Below the pieces are notes generated by a model. The model searched no databases. It was not told the DNA's origin and was given only the letters and a program-made list of their open reading frames with translations. A program made the position numbers and the translations under genes. Shown piece after piece: positions 16,186-24,947 of a DNA stretch of 53,469 nt. The stretch lies in NCBI GenBank assembly GCA_003165235.1, contig PLSV01000214.1, positions 1-53,469 of the forward strand, in the 5' to 3' direction. The DNA is from Syntrophobacteraceae bacterium (lineage in GTDB: Bacteria > Desulfobacterota > Syntrophobacteria > Syntrophobacterales > Syntrophobacteraceae). Numbering within the stretch: the stretch's first letter is position 1; every line of letters starts with the position of its first letter.

Positions 16186-16611
16186 ATGACCAGATATGCA
16201 ATGTTTTTTATCGCCCTGTTGTTTTCTATCACCCTTCTTGTCCCACAAGTAACCATGTCTGCAGATCCAACCATTACGGATTTCAAGGTCCAGGCCATGT
16301 ACCGGGCAGCCAAATTGACCTGGAAGACGAGTGATGCTCTGAAAAACCAACTGTCATTACAGATTCTAAGGGCCGACACCTTTGAGGAAGGTCCTTATAA
16401 GGAAGTGGAAGTGGTCAATCTTGTCCCCGGCAAGAGCGCTTATGAATATGTTGATAAAAGCATGGGAAGTGAAGCAAAGTTATATTACAAGCTGGTTGTT
16501 AAAGAAACCGACGAATCTGCCGGTCCGATCTCCGCGAGGCCTTTTTTCTCGCCTCCTGCTACTCAACTCCAATCACCGAAGCAGAATGATTCGGTCTTAG
16601 TTCTCAGATAG
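16186..16611 (+). CDS. Small secreted protein with fibronectin-type beta-sandwich features
   Basis: 141 residues from the second ATG (16186, GGAGA about 9 nt upstream). The signal peptide TRYAMFFIALLFSITLLVP ends near TMSA. The mature part has ITDFKVQAMYRAAKLTWKTSD, a Tyr-rich YEYVDKSMGSEAKLYYKLVV strand pair and a Pro-rich end. This is the W...Y-x-Y layout of a fibronectin type III-like fold (xLxWxxS... YxYxD...YYKL). No enzymatic motif. Co-transcription with the exported ferredoxin and AOR (12 bp upstream of the former) suggests a periplasmic scaffold or accessory part of that complex. Confidence 0.75.
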   Translation: MTRYAMFFIALLFSITLLVPQVTMSADPTITDFKVQAMYRAAKLTWKTSDALKNQLSLQILRADTFEEGPYKEVEVVNLVPGKSAYEYVDKSMGSEAKLYYKLVVKETDESAGPISARPFFSPPATQLQSPKQNDSVLVLR

Positions 16612-16623
16612 GGAAGAATGTAA

Positions 16624-17229
16624 ATGGCCAAGGAAGTTGACCGCCGTAATTTTCTGAAGGGCCTTACTCTTGGCGCCGTAGCCCTGGGTGAGGTCGTCGC
16701 CTTTGGGGACCTGCTTTGGGCTTCCACCCTTCCCAACGGTCAAGAGGTGGCTTTAGCTAAGATGGCCATTTTTGTTGATAAGACTCTCTGTTCCGGATGC
16801 CGTGTTTGCGAAATGGTCTGTTCCAACCTTAACTGCGAAGGCCGGAACACCTCTTCACTAGCACGGCTTTCCATCGAAAAAAAGTACATTGAAGGGGACT
16901 ACGGGCCTAGGGTATGCTATCAGTGCAGCGATCCTCCCTGTTTGAAGGTTTGCCCGGTAGGGGCTCTGCAGGTGGAGAAGAGGAGCGGCGCCTTTACTCG
17001 AATCATTGATGACAGCCTGTGTATCGGCTGTCAGCAATGTATCGAGGCTTGTCAGCAATATTTCCGGCCCCCCAGGCCAAAATTCGATGTGCAAAAGCAA
17101 CAATCGATCAAATGCCACCTTTGCTTCGGGGACCCTCAATGTGTGAAGTTTTGCCCCATGGGTGTTTTACGCGTCGAGCGTTCGGAAGAGGGACTGCTCG
17201 TGGGTTATCCCGTTATCAAAGAGGACTGA
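16624..17229 (+). CDS. Tat-exported ferredoxin subunit with four [4Fe-4S] clusters
   Basis: A 201-residue HycB/DmsB-like electron-transfer subunit. It starts MAKEVDRRNFLKGLTLGAVALG, a twin-arginine signal with RRNFLK. Four cysteine groups follow: CSGCRVCEMVC plus a partner Cys, CYQCSDPPCLKVCP, CIGCQQCIEAC and CHLCFGDPQCVKFCP. Each pair can hold two cubanes. It ends one base before the AOR gene. Such ferredoxins are the usual small partner of AOR-type enzymes (AorA-like), but those are normally cytoplasmic; here a Tat signal is present. The complex may be exported with AOR carried along as a passenger. Confidence 0.9.
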   Translation: MAKEVDRRNFLKGLTLGAVALGEVVAFGDLLWASTLPNGQEVALAKMAIFVDKTLCSGCRVCEMVCSNLNCEGRNTSSLARLSIEKKYIEGDYGPRVCYQCSDPPCLKVCPVGALQVEKRSGAFTRIIDDSLCIGCQQCIEACQQYFRPPRPKFDVQKQQSIKCHLCFGDPQCVKFCPMGVLRVERSEEGLLVGYPVIKED

Positions 17230-17230
17230 G

Positions 17231-19234
17231 ATGGCTACTTTTGGTGGATGGGTTGGAAAAATTCTCAGGGTTGACCTGACCAATAGTAAAATTTCCGAGG
17301 TTTCAACCTTTGACTATGTACCCAAATTTCTGGGAGGTCGTGGACTTGGGGCAAAGATCTGCTGGGATGAGACGCCTTCGGAGGTTGGGGCATTCGACCC
17401 TGAAAATCGGCTGGTCTTTGCTACAGGTCCCTTGGGGGGGACTCTGGCGCCCTCGTCGGGCCGGCTCATGGTTGTGGGGAAATCTCCACAGACTGGCCCC
17501 ACTGAATCTTTTGTTCGTTCAGGCGTTGGAGGACACTTCGCTCCTGAACTAAAATGGGCTGGATACGATGCCATCATTATCCAGGGAAGAGCCTCGAAGC
17601 CTGTCTACCTTTGGATTACTGATCAGAAGGCTGAAATCCTTGACGCCGTCGATTTGTGGGGCCTTGACACCTATCAGACCCAACAGATGATCTGGAAGCT
17701 GCATGGCGATAAGACGAGAATCATGGTTATAGGAAAGGCTGGAGAGAATCGAAGCCGCATCGCATGCATTCTCACGGACACTGGGGATGCGGCGGGCCAG
17801 GGAGGATTTGGTGGTGTGATGGGCTCGAAAAACTTGAAGGCCATTGCGGTTCGGGGCACGGGAAGTGTGACTGTGGCAAGGCCAAAAGAACTGATGCAGC
17901 TCACCTATGACATCCACAGACTCTTTGCGCGGAAATCTTTAAAAGGGGATCCTTTTCAGCCGGAAGAAAAAAATTTTAAATACAATATATGGGGCGGTGG
18001 CTATGGCCGAGGAGGCCTTACGCTTCTTGACGGCGAGCTTATCGATCTCTGTAAGGACCCTTCCTCGGGTTATTCACAAACTCCTGATGGCTGTTTCTCC
18101 TGCCCTGTCGCTTGCCGCTCACGGGTAAAGGGACCAGACATCACCTCCGGCGTAGCCTTGTGCGCCCAGTCCTACATGTATCTCGAGTCCATGGTCAATG
18201 AACCTGAAAAAGGCTATAGCAAAATCACCTGGCAGGCTGCCAAATTAGCTGACATTTACGGAATCAACTCCTATGAGTTGATGGCCATCATCCCCTGGCT
18301 TGCGGACTGTTATCATGAGAAGCTGATTTCAGAGCAAGAGACTGGGCTTCCTCTTAACGAAATCGGTTCCTGGAAGTTCATCTCCGTACTTCTTCAAAAA
18401 ATTGCCAATCGAGAAGGATTTGGGGACCTTCTCGCCAACGGTGGGCGGCATGCAGCCGCCGCGCTTGGCGGAAAAGCCGAAGAGATCTCTAGGATGTATT
18501 ATCCCCGTGCGGGGAAGTTCGGCGGTTATCGTGAGCATTGGGCCTATCTGGGAGGCTTTCCCACGGGATATGCGGTTCCTGCCTTGGCTTTGATGTGGGC
18601 GCTGGACAACCGGGACGCCCTGGTCTCCCACAGCTACATCTCTATGATTTGGGGCGCTGCTTTCACCATCGGGCAGAATGCCCTGACCGCTGTGCCGGAA
18701 GAAATCTTCCCTATTCTCAAACCTGTGATGAAGGCTGTCTATGGTTCAGAAGAAGCGGCGGAATTTTTTCAGCCGGATGGAAAGAGTTTGAACTGGAAAT
18801 GGGCTCCCCCCGTGGTAAAGCGGTATCATGAACATTCCCTTCTGAAGGACAGTTACATTGTGTGTGACATCCTTTTCCCTTATCTGTTCAATTCCAATTC
18901 TCCCGATCATGTGGGAGACACCAGCCTTGAATCTCGCCTCTACTCTGCAGTTACAGGAGACGAGATGAGTGAGGAGGAATCCTATCGAAAGGGACAGATG
19001 CTTTGCACATTGGAGAGAGCCATAGCTGCACGAGATGGCCGAACCCGTGGGGACGACATTTTCCATGACCTTTACTTCGAAAAGGAAGACGCAGGAGGTA
19101 GGAAATACCTGCGAGCAGATATGGAACGTTCCAAGAGTGAATATTATAAATTAATGGAATGGGACGTAGAATCCGGCGTTCCCACCCATTCAACCTTGGA
19201 ACGACTGGGACTGAAAGATGTAGCTAGAGGGTAA
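17231..19234 (+). CDS. aor: Tungsten-containing aldehyde ferredoxin oxidoreductase family protein
   Basis: 667 residues from the ATG at 17231, one base after the ferredoxin stop. AOR enzymes carry a tungsto-bispterin and one [4Fe-4S] cluster and interconvert aldehydes or activated acids with ferredoxin. Visible features: N-terminal GKILRVDLTNSKIS; FATGPLGGTLAPSSGRLMVVGKSPQTG and SGVGGHFAPELKWAGYDAIIIQG; AGENRSRIACILTD; and the cubane ligands CFSCPVAC (near 288-295) with a late Cys in YIVCD. No signal peptide is visible on AOR itself. Substrate cannot be read from sequence. Members of this family act on aldehydes, benzoyl-CoA or glyceraldehyde 3-phosphate. A frame extending to 17162 overlaps the ferredoxin gene and was rejected. 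Confidence 0.92.
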   Translation: MATFGGWVGKILRVDLTNSKISEVSTFDYVPKFLGGRGLGAKICWDETPSEVGAFDPENRLVFATGPLGGTLAPSSGRLMVVGKSPQTGPTESFVRSGVGGHFAPELKWAGYDAIIIQGRASKPVYLWITDQKAEILDAVDLWGLDTYQTQQMIWKLHGDKTRIMVIGKAGENRSRIACILTDTGDAAGQGGFGGVMGSKNLKAIAVRGTGSVTVARPKELMQLTYDIHRLFARKSLKGDPFQPEEKNFKYNIWGGGYGRGGLTLLDGELIDLCKDPSSGYSQTPDGCFSCPVACRSRVKGPDITSGVALCAQSYMYLESMVNEPEKGYSKITWQAAKLADIYGINSYELMAIIPWLADCYHEKLISEQETGLPLNEIGSWKFISVLLQKIANREGFGDLLANGGRHAAAALGGKAEEISRMYYPRAGKFGGYREHWAYLGGFPTGYAVPALALMWALDNRDALVSHSYISMIWGAAFTIGQNALTAVPEEIFPILKPVMKAVYGSEEAAEFFQPDGKSLNWKWAPPVVKRYHEHSLLKDSYIVCDILFPYLFNSNSPDHVGDTSLESRLYSAVTGDEMSEEESYRKGQMLCTLERAIAARDGRTRGDDIFHDLYFEKEDAGGRKYLRADMERSKSEYYKLMEWDVESGVPTHSTLERLGLKDVARG

Positions 19235-19254
19235 GGCGGACTTGATTTTCAGGG

Positions 19255-19290
19255 CGCCGTAACGGGCAAAGGGCACGGTGGCGTTTCAAT
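19255..19290 (+). terminator. Possible weak terminator after the AOR gene
   Basis: CGCCGT (19255-19260) can pair with ACGG(T)GGCG (19275-19283, one bulged base), and a short T-rich stretch follows. This is the only hairpin I see in the 284-bp gap before the regulator gene. Confidence 0.3.
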
Positions 19291-19518
19291 TTGCATTCTG
19301 CGCGGGCGGAAATTATCGTATAAGTCACTGTTGCACGGCAACGAAGCGCCAAAGAGCCACGCGCTTCCATCTCACCGCGCAGGATGCTACAATCAGTCCG
19401 AATCCGGGTTGAAATAGCGCCCGGTTTTGGAGGGGAATGTTTTCTGTGCATTCGGCGCAATCAGGCCGCTCCGGCCGTCCCTATGATTTAGACCGACAAT
19501 CGTTTGCAGGTTGCCAAT

Positions 19519-21495
19519 ATGAGCAGCGCAGGTACGATTGACAGCATGCACGAGAAAGAGGCTTGGAACAGGTTTGTCGCTACGGGAGAGTGTGTTCCTG
19601 CTGTAGCGCCTCTCATTGCCCAGTCCTGGACGCGTTGCCGAGCCCTTGGACATGATCCCAGACGGGGACCACCCGTTGTAGTTGTCGAGCGAGAAGAGCT
19701 GGAACAGCGCGTGGCGCGAAACCGGGACCTGTTGACCGTCGCTGTGCCGATCCTCGATGAACTGCAGGCTCTCGTGAAAGATTTGGGTTTTCTGACGATG
19801 CTCACCGACAGTGACGGTGTGATTCTGGAAATGCTGTCGGGCGGAAAATTAAGAGACGTCGGCCTGGAGGGAAACCTGCGAGCCGGTGGAATGTGGGGGG
19901 AAGAACACGCGGCGACAGGGGCGGTAGGACTTGCCCTCCGGGTTGGTCTGCCGGTCCAGGTCGTTGGCTGCGAACACTACTTTGAAAAGGACCACGATCT
20001 GACCTGTTCTGCAGCCCCGATCTTCAATCATGACAACGGTCTGCTCGGAATTCTCTGCCTGAGCGGACCCCGGGCGGAAGCTCACCTTCACACCTTGGGC
20101 ATCGTGGTTGTGGCGAGCAAAGCGATCACGAATCAGATACGCATCGAGGAGGACCATCGGCAGATCTGGCTGGCCAACCAATACCTGAGGACGGTAATTA
20201 ATTCGATCTCAGATGGCATTGTAGCCATTGATTCCAATGGATTAATCAAGGAAATCAATTCGGAGGCAGCCAATATTTTGGCCGCGGACCCCTTGCTCGC
20301 CCGGGGGAAAGACATTCAGGAGTTTGTTGGCAAGCAGTCGCTGTTGAAAAAAGTTTTAGCCGGCGGTAAGCCGGTGACCGACATAGAAACCGCTATGGAG
20401 ACCAGGCGCGGTTATATTCACTGTCACGTCAGCGCCACGCCCATCTTTCTCGACAATGGCCAGGTGGTCGGGGCGGTCGCCACCCTGAAGGAGATGAAAA
20501 AGCTGCAAAGGGTGGTGAATCAAATCACCGGCGCCGAAGCCAGATTCACCTTTGCGCACATTATTGGAGCAAGCTCGGCGATGCAAAGGGCAATCCATCT
20601 TGCGCGCGTTGCAGCCCGAAACATGCATACGGTGATGATTCAGGGGGAGAGCGGAACAGGGAAGGAACTCTTCGCTCAGGCTATTCATAACGCCAGCCTT
20701 GCCGGCCAGCCCTTTGTAGCTTTGAACTGCGCTGCGATTCCCGAAACACTCATCGAGAGCGAATTGTTTGGCTACGAGGGCGGGTCCTTTACCGGCGCGA
20801 GCAGAAATGGACGTCCGGGTAAGTTTGAGCTTGCAAACGATGGAACCATTTTCCTCGATGAAATAGGGGAGATGCCGCTCAACATCCAGACAGTGTTGCT
20901 GAGGGTATTGCAGGAGCGATCCGTGGTGAGGATCGGTGGACTTCGTTCGATACCGATCAATGTTCGGGTGATTGCGGCAACCAGCAAAGACCTGGCCGTC
21001 GAAGTTTCCAAAGGCAACTTTCGCCAGGACCTGTTTTACCGCCTTAATGTGTTCGAGATTCACATCCCGCCCTTGCGCGAGAGAATCGGGGACATCACAC
21101 TGTTGATCGACTATCTTGTAGCCGGCATTTCGACGCGGTTTGGCAAATCTGTGGGCGGTGTTTCGCTTCCAGTCTTGAAACGTTTGTGCAGCTACCACTG
21201 GCCCGGCAATGTCCGCCAGTTGGAAAATGTCGTGGAGCGTGCTATCAGCCTCGTTGATGGAGACATTATCGAGGAACAACACCTGCCCGACTTCCTGCAC
21301 GCCGAATCACACATGCCGGCCGATAAGTTTCCCCGCGATTACAGGCCATCGAACATCGAGGAGGTCGAGAAAGAGGCGATTCTGGATGCCGTTCGCCAGT
21401 ACGGGGAACGGCAGCAGGCGGCCAGGTCGCTCGGCATATCGCGGAGCACTCTGTACCGGCGACTCAAGAAGTACAGACGGGAAAGTGTAGGTTGA
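19519..21495 (+). CDS. Sigma-54-dependent activator, AcoR-like (GAF-PAS-AAA+-Fis)
   Basis: 658 residues from the ATG at 19519. The N-terminal GAF-type region (30-220) has an AcoR-like opening, ESWxRC-like AQSWTRCRALG near 40-50 and GNLRAGGMWGEEHAATGAVG. A PAS domain follows (about 225-330: TVINSISDGIVAIDSNG). The AAA+ core contains Walker A GESGTGKE, the sigma-54 contact loop GSFTGA, Walker B GTIFLDEIG and the arginine finger region FRQDLFYRLNVF. A Fis-type helix-turn-helix ends the protein (QQAARSLGISRSTLYRRLKK). There is no receiver domain, so it senses a small molecule or redox state through GAF/PAS. It lies directly after the AOR operon, whose promoter is sigma-54 type, and before larECB. 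Confidence 0.92.
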   Translation: MSSAGTIDSMHEKEAWNRFVATGECVPAVAPLIAQSWTRCRALGHDPRRGPPVVVVEREELEQRVARNRDLLTVAVPILDELQALVKDLGFLTMLTDSDGVILEMLSGGKLRDVGLEGNLRAGGMWGEEHAATGAVGLALRVGLPVQVVGCEHYFEKDHDLTCSAAPIFNHDNGLLGILCLSGPRAEAHLHTLGIVVVASKAITNQIRIEEDHRQIWLANQYLRTVINSISDGIVAIDSNGLIKEINSEAANILAADPLLARGKDIQEFVGKQSLLKKVLAGGKPVTDIETAMETRRGYIHCHVSATPIFLDNGQVVGAVATLKEMKKLQRVVNQITGAEARFTFAHIIGASSAMQRAIHLARVAARNMHTVMIQGESGTGKELFAQAIHNASLAGQPFVALNCAAIPETLIESELFGYEGGSFTGASRNGRPGKFELANDGTIFLDEIGEMPLNIQTVLLRVLQERSVVRIGGLRSIPINVRVIAATSKDLAVEVSKGNFRQDLFYRLNVFEIHIPPLRERIGDITLLIDYLVAGISTRFGKSVGGVSLPVLKRLCSYHWPGNVRQLENVVERAISLVDGDIIEEQHLPDFLHAESHMPADKFPRDYRPSNIEEVEKEAILDAVRQYGERQQAARSLGISRSTLYRRLKKYRRESVG

Positions 21496-21600
21496 CGGGT
21501 CCGGTAAAGACCGGGTGGATAGACCTTGGTCTCATTGGCTACGTCGAAGCATTCGCCATCGAGGCGGCGCTTCAAAACCCAGGCACTGCAAAGAGGAGCT

Positions 21601-22464
21601 ATGTCTGTCGCAATCGAAGTGAATAATGAACTCCAGGCGAAGCTGAATAAGCTCAACCATGAGCTGCGCTCTTTAGGAAGTCTATTGGTCGCGTATTCAG
21701 GAGGCGTTGATTCAGCGTTTCTCGCCTGGGCAGCGCATCAGGTGATTCCAGAGAGAATGCTGGCCGTCATCAGCGACTCGCCCAGTCTGGCGCGCGCGCA
21801 ACTGCTGGACGCTATCGCTTTTTGCAAAGAGTACGGCATCCCGTTGCGCCGGATTTCCACCGGTGAGATGCAACGGCCCGAGTATGTACGAAACGATTGT
21901 ATGCGGTGCTTTCATTGTAAGGAGGAGTTGTTCATCGCTCTCGACTCCTTTCGGAAAGAGGGCCGTTTCGAGTCGATTGCTTACGGCGTCAACACTGACG
22001 ATCAAGGCGACTATCGTCCCGGCCAACAGGCAGCCATTGCGCATGGTGTGAAAGCGCCACTGCTGGAGGCCGGCCTGTCGAAACAGGACATCCGCGATCT
22101 GGCGCACGCTGCGGGGCTTCGAGTCTGGAACAAGCCGGCTTCTGCGTGTCTGGCTTCGCGCATTGAATACGGACGGGAAGTGTCTGTAGAGGTTCTCAGG
22201 CAAATCGAGACTGCCGAAGATGCATTGCGCGACCTGGGGTTCCAGCAGTTCCGGGTGCGACACCATGGCGAGATCGCCCGCATCGAGATTGCACGGGCGG
22301 AGCTGCCGCGCGCAATGTCGCTGGAAATGGCGGAAAAGCTGGTCAGCATCTTCAAGTCTATCGGATTCACGTACGTTACCCTCGACCTCGAAGGTTTTCG
22401 TTCCGGCTCCATGAATGCCATCCTGCCGGTCGCTTCTTTGGTTGACGCTGCCGGAAAACAGTAG
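21601..22464 (+). CDS. larE: Pyridinium-3,5-biscarboxylic acid mononucleotide sulfurtransferase
   Basis: A 287-residue PP-loop enzyme that installs sulfur during synthesis of the nickel-pincer nucleotide (NPN) cofactor of lactate racemase-type enzymes. The ATP-binding loop YSGGVDS is at residues 32-38. The conserved KPASACLASR block carries Cys183, equivalent to the sacrificial cysteine of LarE. CMRCFHCKEELF near 100-111 is the CxxCK family motif; the other cysteines needed by [4Fe-4S]-type LarE proteins are not evident. The ATG at 21601 follows AAAGAGGAGC. Larger open frames upstream are not supported. larC and larB follow 268 bp downstream. Confidence 0.92.
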   Translation: MSVAIEVNNELQAKLNKLNHELRSLGSLLVAYSGGVDSAFLAWAAHQVIPERMLAVISDSPSLARAQLLDAIAFCKEYGIPLRRISTGEMQRPEYVRNDCMRCFHCKEELFIALDSFRKEGRFESIAYGVNTDDQGDYRPGQQAAIAHGVKAPLLEAGLSKQDIRDLAHAAGLRVWNKPASACLASRIEYGREVSVEVLRQIETAEDALRDLGFQQFRVRHHGEIARIEIARAELPRAMSLEMAEKLVSIFKSIGFTYVTLDLEGFRSGSMNAILPVASLVDAAGKQ

Positions 22465-22508
22465 CAGGCGGCGCTGTCCAAGGTTGCCAGCCCTCGGAAC
22501 CACTCGGA

Positions 22509-22736
22509 ATGATTGATGTCCTGATCGAAAATGCCGGTTTCTTCCCGATCAAGATGTTCGAGGCCATTGGCGCGGCTGTGCGTGGCACAGGTTTGTTTAT
22601 GTGGCGGTGGGTTGCGAAGGCGATGACTCTGGTTGAAGGAATGCAATTTTGCCTGCGGAAGTTCTGGCAGGACGTTGCGCAAAATATGACAGAAAGGCTG
22701 GCGCGGCAGCTCACGCGCCAAAGGACTGACAAATGA
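22509..22736 (+). CDS. Unrecognised small ORF (75 aa) overlapping larC start
   Basis: An open frame from the ATG at 22509 to TGA at 22736 fills most of the larE-larC gap and overlaps the larC ATG by four bases (ATGA), as translationally coupled genes do. The product has one moderately hydrophobic stretch (GTGLFMWRWVAKAMTLVEG) and a basic C-terminus (TERLARQLTRQR). I recognise no family and see no strong ribosome site, so it may be chance. Confidence 0.3.
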   Translation: MIDVLIENAGFFPIKMFEAIGAAVRGTGLFMWRWVAKAMTLVEGMQFCLRKFWQDVAQNMTERLARQLTRQRTDK

Positions 22737-24085
22737 AAATTGGATATCTGGAATGCTTCGCTGGCATCAGCGGAGACATGCTTCTGGGAGCGCTGGCCGA
22801 CGCAGGAGTATCCGTCGAGCTTCTGATGTCAACATTAAGGGCGCTGGACTTGGGAGCGGAACTGCATATAGAGCGGGTCAACCGCAGCGGCATTCAGTCC
22901 ACGAAAGTAGATGTGCTTGTGGATGGCGTACCTGCGGATGCTCCGCAGCCGGATGTGACGACTCACGCCCACGCAGAGCATGGGCACGACCATTCTCATG
23001 AGGAGTCGGATCATAAACACCATCATGAAGAGCACGGGCACGGCCATTCTCATGAGGAGCCGGATCATAAACACCATCATGAAGCGCATGGACATGGCCA
23101 TGTGCATGGAAGAGACTGGGCCAACATCCGCACGTTAATAGAACAGGCTGCGCTGCCGGAAGACGCGAAGGGTCTGGCCCTGCGAACCTTTGAATTGCTG
23201 GCGCGAGCGGAAGCGCAGATTCACAATGTCCCGGTGGAAAAGGTTCAATTCCACGAAGTGGGAGCGGTGGATACGGTTGCCGACATTGTGTGTAGTGCGG
23301 TAGGACTTTGTTCGCTGCAAGTGGACCGGTGGGTCTGTTCTCCTATCAATGTCGGCGGTGGATTTGTGGAGTGCGCCCACGGCAGGTTTCCGGCACCCGC
23401 TCCGGCGACCGCCGAACTCCTGAAAGGCATGCCTACTTATTCCTCGGGGCTACGGATGGAGTTGACGACGCCCACTGGAGCAGCCCTGCTCAGAGCTCTC
23501 GGGTGCAGCTTCGGGGATGCTCCGGCAATGCGATCTCATTCGATCGGCTATGGCGCCGGCAAACGGAATCCGGCGCGGTTCCCAAATGTGTTGCGGCTCA
23601 GCATTGGTGATGCAGAAAGCGCGACGCAGTTTTTGGAAGAGACGATCACCGTTCTGGAATGTGCGGTGGACGACCTGAGCCCGCAGGTAGTGGCCCGCAC
23701 CATGGAACTGGCCATAGCGAGGGGCGCGCTGGATGTAATGTGCATTCCGGTGACAATGAAAAAAGGCCGTGTAGGCAGTCTGCTGATAGTGTTATGCGAA
23801 CGCAAAGATGCCGGGGCTTTTGAAGAACTGTTGTTCCGGGAAACAAGCACGCTGGGCATTAGGGTGCGCGAGGAGAAACGTGTAGTGTTGGAGCGGAGGT
23901 TCGTGGAAACGCAGATGGCGTTCGGAACCATCCGCGTGAAGCTGGGACTGTGGAATGGAGTGGAGATGAACGCAATGCCGGAATATGAGGATTGCCGCAA
24001 GGCCGCTGAGGAACACGGCGTTCCAGTCAAGCAGGTGATGGCGGCGGCGGTGGCTGCGATGGCGGAAGCCAAGGTGCGGGGATGA
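22733..24085 (+). CDS. larC: Nickel insertion protein for NPN cofactor, full-length
   Basis: A 450-residue CTP-dependent cyclometallase that inserts nickel into the pincer nucleotide. In Lactiplantibacillus the protein is made by ribosomal frameshift between two frames; here a single frame covers both halves. Visible motifs: start MKIGYLECFAGISGDMLLGAL, HEVGAVDTVADIVC near 175, HGRFPAPAPATAELL, ELTTPTGAALL, and the C-terminal half with ECAVDDLSPQ and MKKGRVGSLL. Residues ~82-125 are a His-rich loop (about 22 His) in two near-identical 18-residue units, likely a nickel store. It overlaps larB by 4 bp. Confidence 0.93.
   Translation: MKIGYLECFAGISGDMLLGALADAGVSVELLMSTLRALDLGAELHIERVNRSGIQSTKVDVLVDGVPADAPQPDVTTHAHAEHGHDHSHEESDHKHHHEEHGHGHSHEEPDHKHHHEAHGHGHVHGRDWANIRTLIEQAALPEDAKGLALRTFELLARAEAQIHNVPVEKVQFHEVGAVDTVADIVCSAVGLCSLQVDRWVCSPINVGGGFVECAHGRFPAPAPATAELLKGMPTYSSGLRMELTTPTGAALLRALGCSFGDAPAMRSHSIGYGAGKRNPARFPNVLRLSIGDAESATQFLEETITVLECAVDDLSPQVVARTMELAIARGALDVMCIPVTMKKGRVGSLLIVLCERKDAGAFEELLFRETSTLGIRVREEKRVVLERRFVETQMAFGTIRVKLGLWNGVEMNAMPEYEDCRKAAEEHGVPVKQVMAAAVAAMAEAKVRG
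22991..23098 (+). repeat. 54-bp tandem repeat encoding the LarC His-rich loop
   Basis: Two adjacent 54-bp units begin at 22991 and 23045, each opening CATTCTCATGAGGAG, with a few substitutions between them. The unit is a multiple of three and keeps frame, adding an 18-residue His/Glu/Asp block such as SHEESDHKHHHEEHGHGH. It is a recent in-frame duplication within larC rather than a mobile repeat. Confidence 0.85.
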
Positions 24086-24891
24086 CAAAGGAGACGATTT
24101 TTGCGCTGTTGAAGGATGTTCAACAAGGCGGGATCAGCCCGGAGAACGCACTCGGGCGGCTTGCGGATCTGCCCTTTAAAGATGTTGAATTTGCCAAAAT
24201 CGATCATCACCGGTCCCTGCGTCTGGGATTGCCAGAGGTGATCTTTGCTGCAGGCAAGACGCACGCCCAGGTGGCGGAGATTTTTCTGCGGATGGCGAGC
24301 AGTGGCAGTGATGTTCTGGCCACACGCGCGGATCAAGGGAGCTTTGACGCAGTGCGGGAAGTGGTTCCGAAGGCAGAGTATCATGCGGAAGCCAGAATCA
24401 TTACACTGCGTCAGGAAGTACGAAATGTAAAATACGGGCCGGTTGCGGTCATCTGCGCCGGTACGAGCGACATCCCGGTGGCCGAAGAGGCTGCAGTCAC
24501 AGCCGAGTCCCTGGGAACACAGGTGGAGCGTATCTACGACGTGGGTGTTGCGGGACTGCACCGGTTGCTCGCCCAATTAGAGGCCTTGCAACAGGTGCAG
24601 GTAGCGATTGTTTGCGCAGGCATGGAAGGAGCTTTACCGAGCGTAGTGGGAGGGCTGGTGGGCGTCCCCGTAATCGCAGTCCCCACTAGCGTGGGTTACG
24701 GCGCGTCGTTCGGAGGAGTGGCGGCATTGCTGGGAATGCTGAATACATGCTCGCCAAATATTGCCGTAGTGAACATCGACAACGGTTTCGGCGCAGCCTA
24801 CATTTCTACGATGATCGTTCGCAGCATCGCAAGAGCACATGTCTCTCCGCCCATGGACTGCGATGCCGCACTCTCTTCCGGAAGGCCATGA
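24082..24891 (+). CDS. larB: Pyridinium-3,5-biscarboxylic acid mononucleotide synthase
   Basis: 269 residues. LarB carboxylates nicotinic acid adenine dinucleotide and hydrolyses its phosphoanhydride, the first NPN step. The C-terminal two-thirds is PurE/AIR-carboxylase-like: PVAVICAGTSDIPVAEEA near 130-147, ERIYDVGVAGLHRLL, IVCAGMEGALPSVVGGL and PTSVGYGASFGG. The N-terminal GRLADLPFKDVEFAKIDHHRSLRLGLPEVIFAAGKT is the LarB signature. It overlaps larC by ATGA. No larA gene follows; the next gene is convergent debris. Confidence 0.94.
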   Translation: MTKETIFALLKDVQQGGISPENALGRLADLPFKDVEFAKIDHHRSLRLGLPEVIFAAGKTHAQVAEIFLRMASSGSDVLATRADQGSFDAVREVVPKAEYHAEARIITLRQEVRNVKYGPVAVICAGTSDIPVAEEAAVTAESLGTQVERIYDVGVAGLHRLLAQLEALQQVQVAIVCAGMEGALPSVVGGLVGVPVIAVPTSVGYGASFGGVAALLGMLNTCSPNIAVVNIDNGFGAAYISTMIVRSIARAHVSPPMDCDAALSSGRP

Positions 24892-24947
24892 GTATAAGGC
24901 GTGAAGCGGAAAGCTTTTGCTCTCTGCTCCCTGATCTCGCCGAACGA

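Noticed and set aside
19279..19294. Sigma-54-like TGGCGTTTCAATTTGC before the activator gene
   Set aside because: GG to GC spacing is 11 bp instead of 10, which sigma-54 does not normally tolerate.
20356..21300. 314-residue minus-strand open frame
   Set aside because: It lies wholly inside the sigma-54 activator gene, which has full domain motifs on the plus strand; the antisense translation has no recognisable features.
21536..21551. Sigma-54-like TGGCTACGTCGAAGCA before larE
   Set aside because: GG and GC spacing is right, but the inner positions (AC, TT) do not match, so it is too weak to call.
22991..23098. Possible CRISPR-like repeat
   Set aside because: Only two contiguous coding units without spacers, in frame within larC. 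No CRISPR array was seen anywhere in the window.
23548..24576. 342-residue minus-strand open frame across larC and larB
   Set aside because: Antisense shadow of two well-identified genes; composition is repetitive and lacks a ribosome site.
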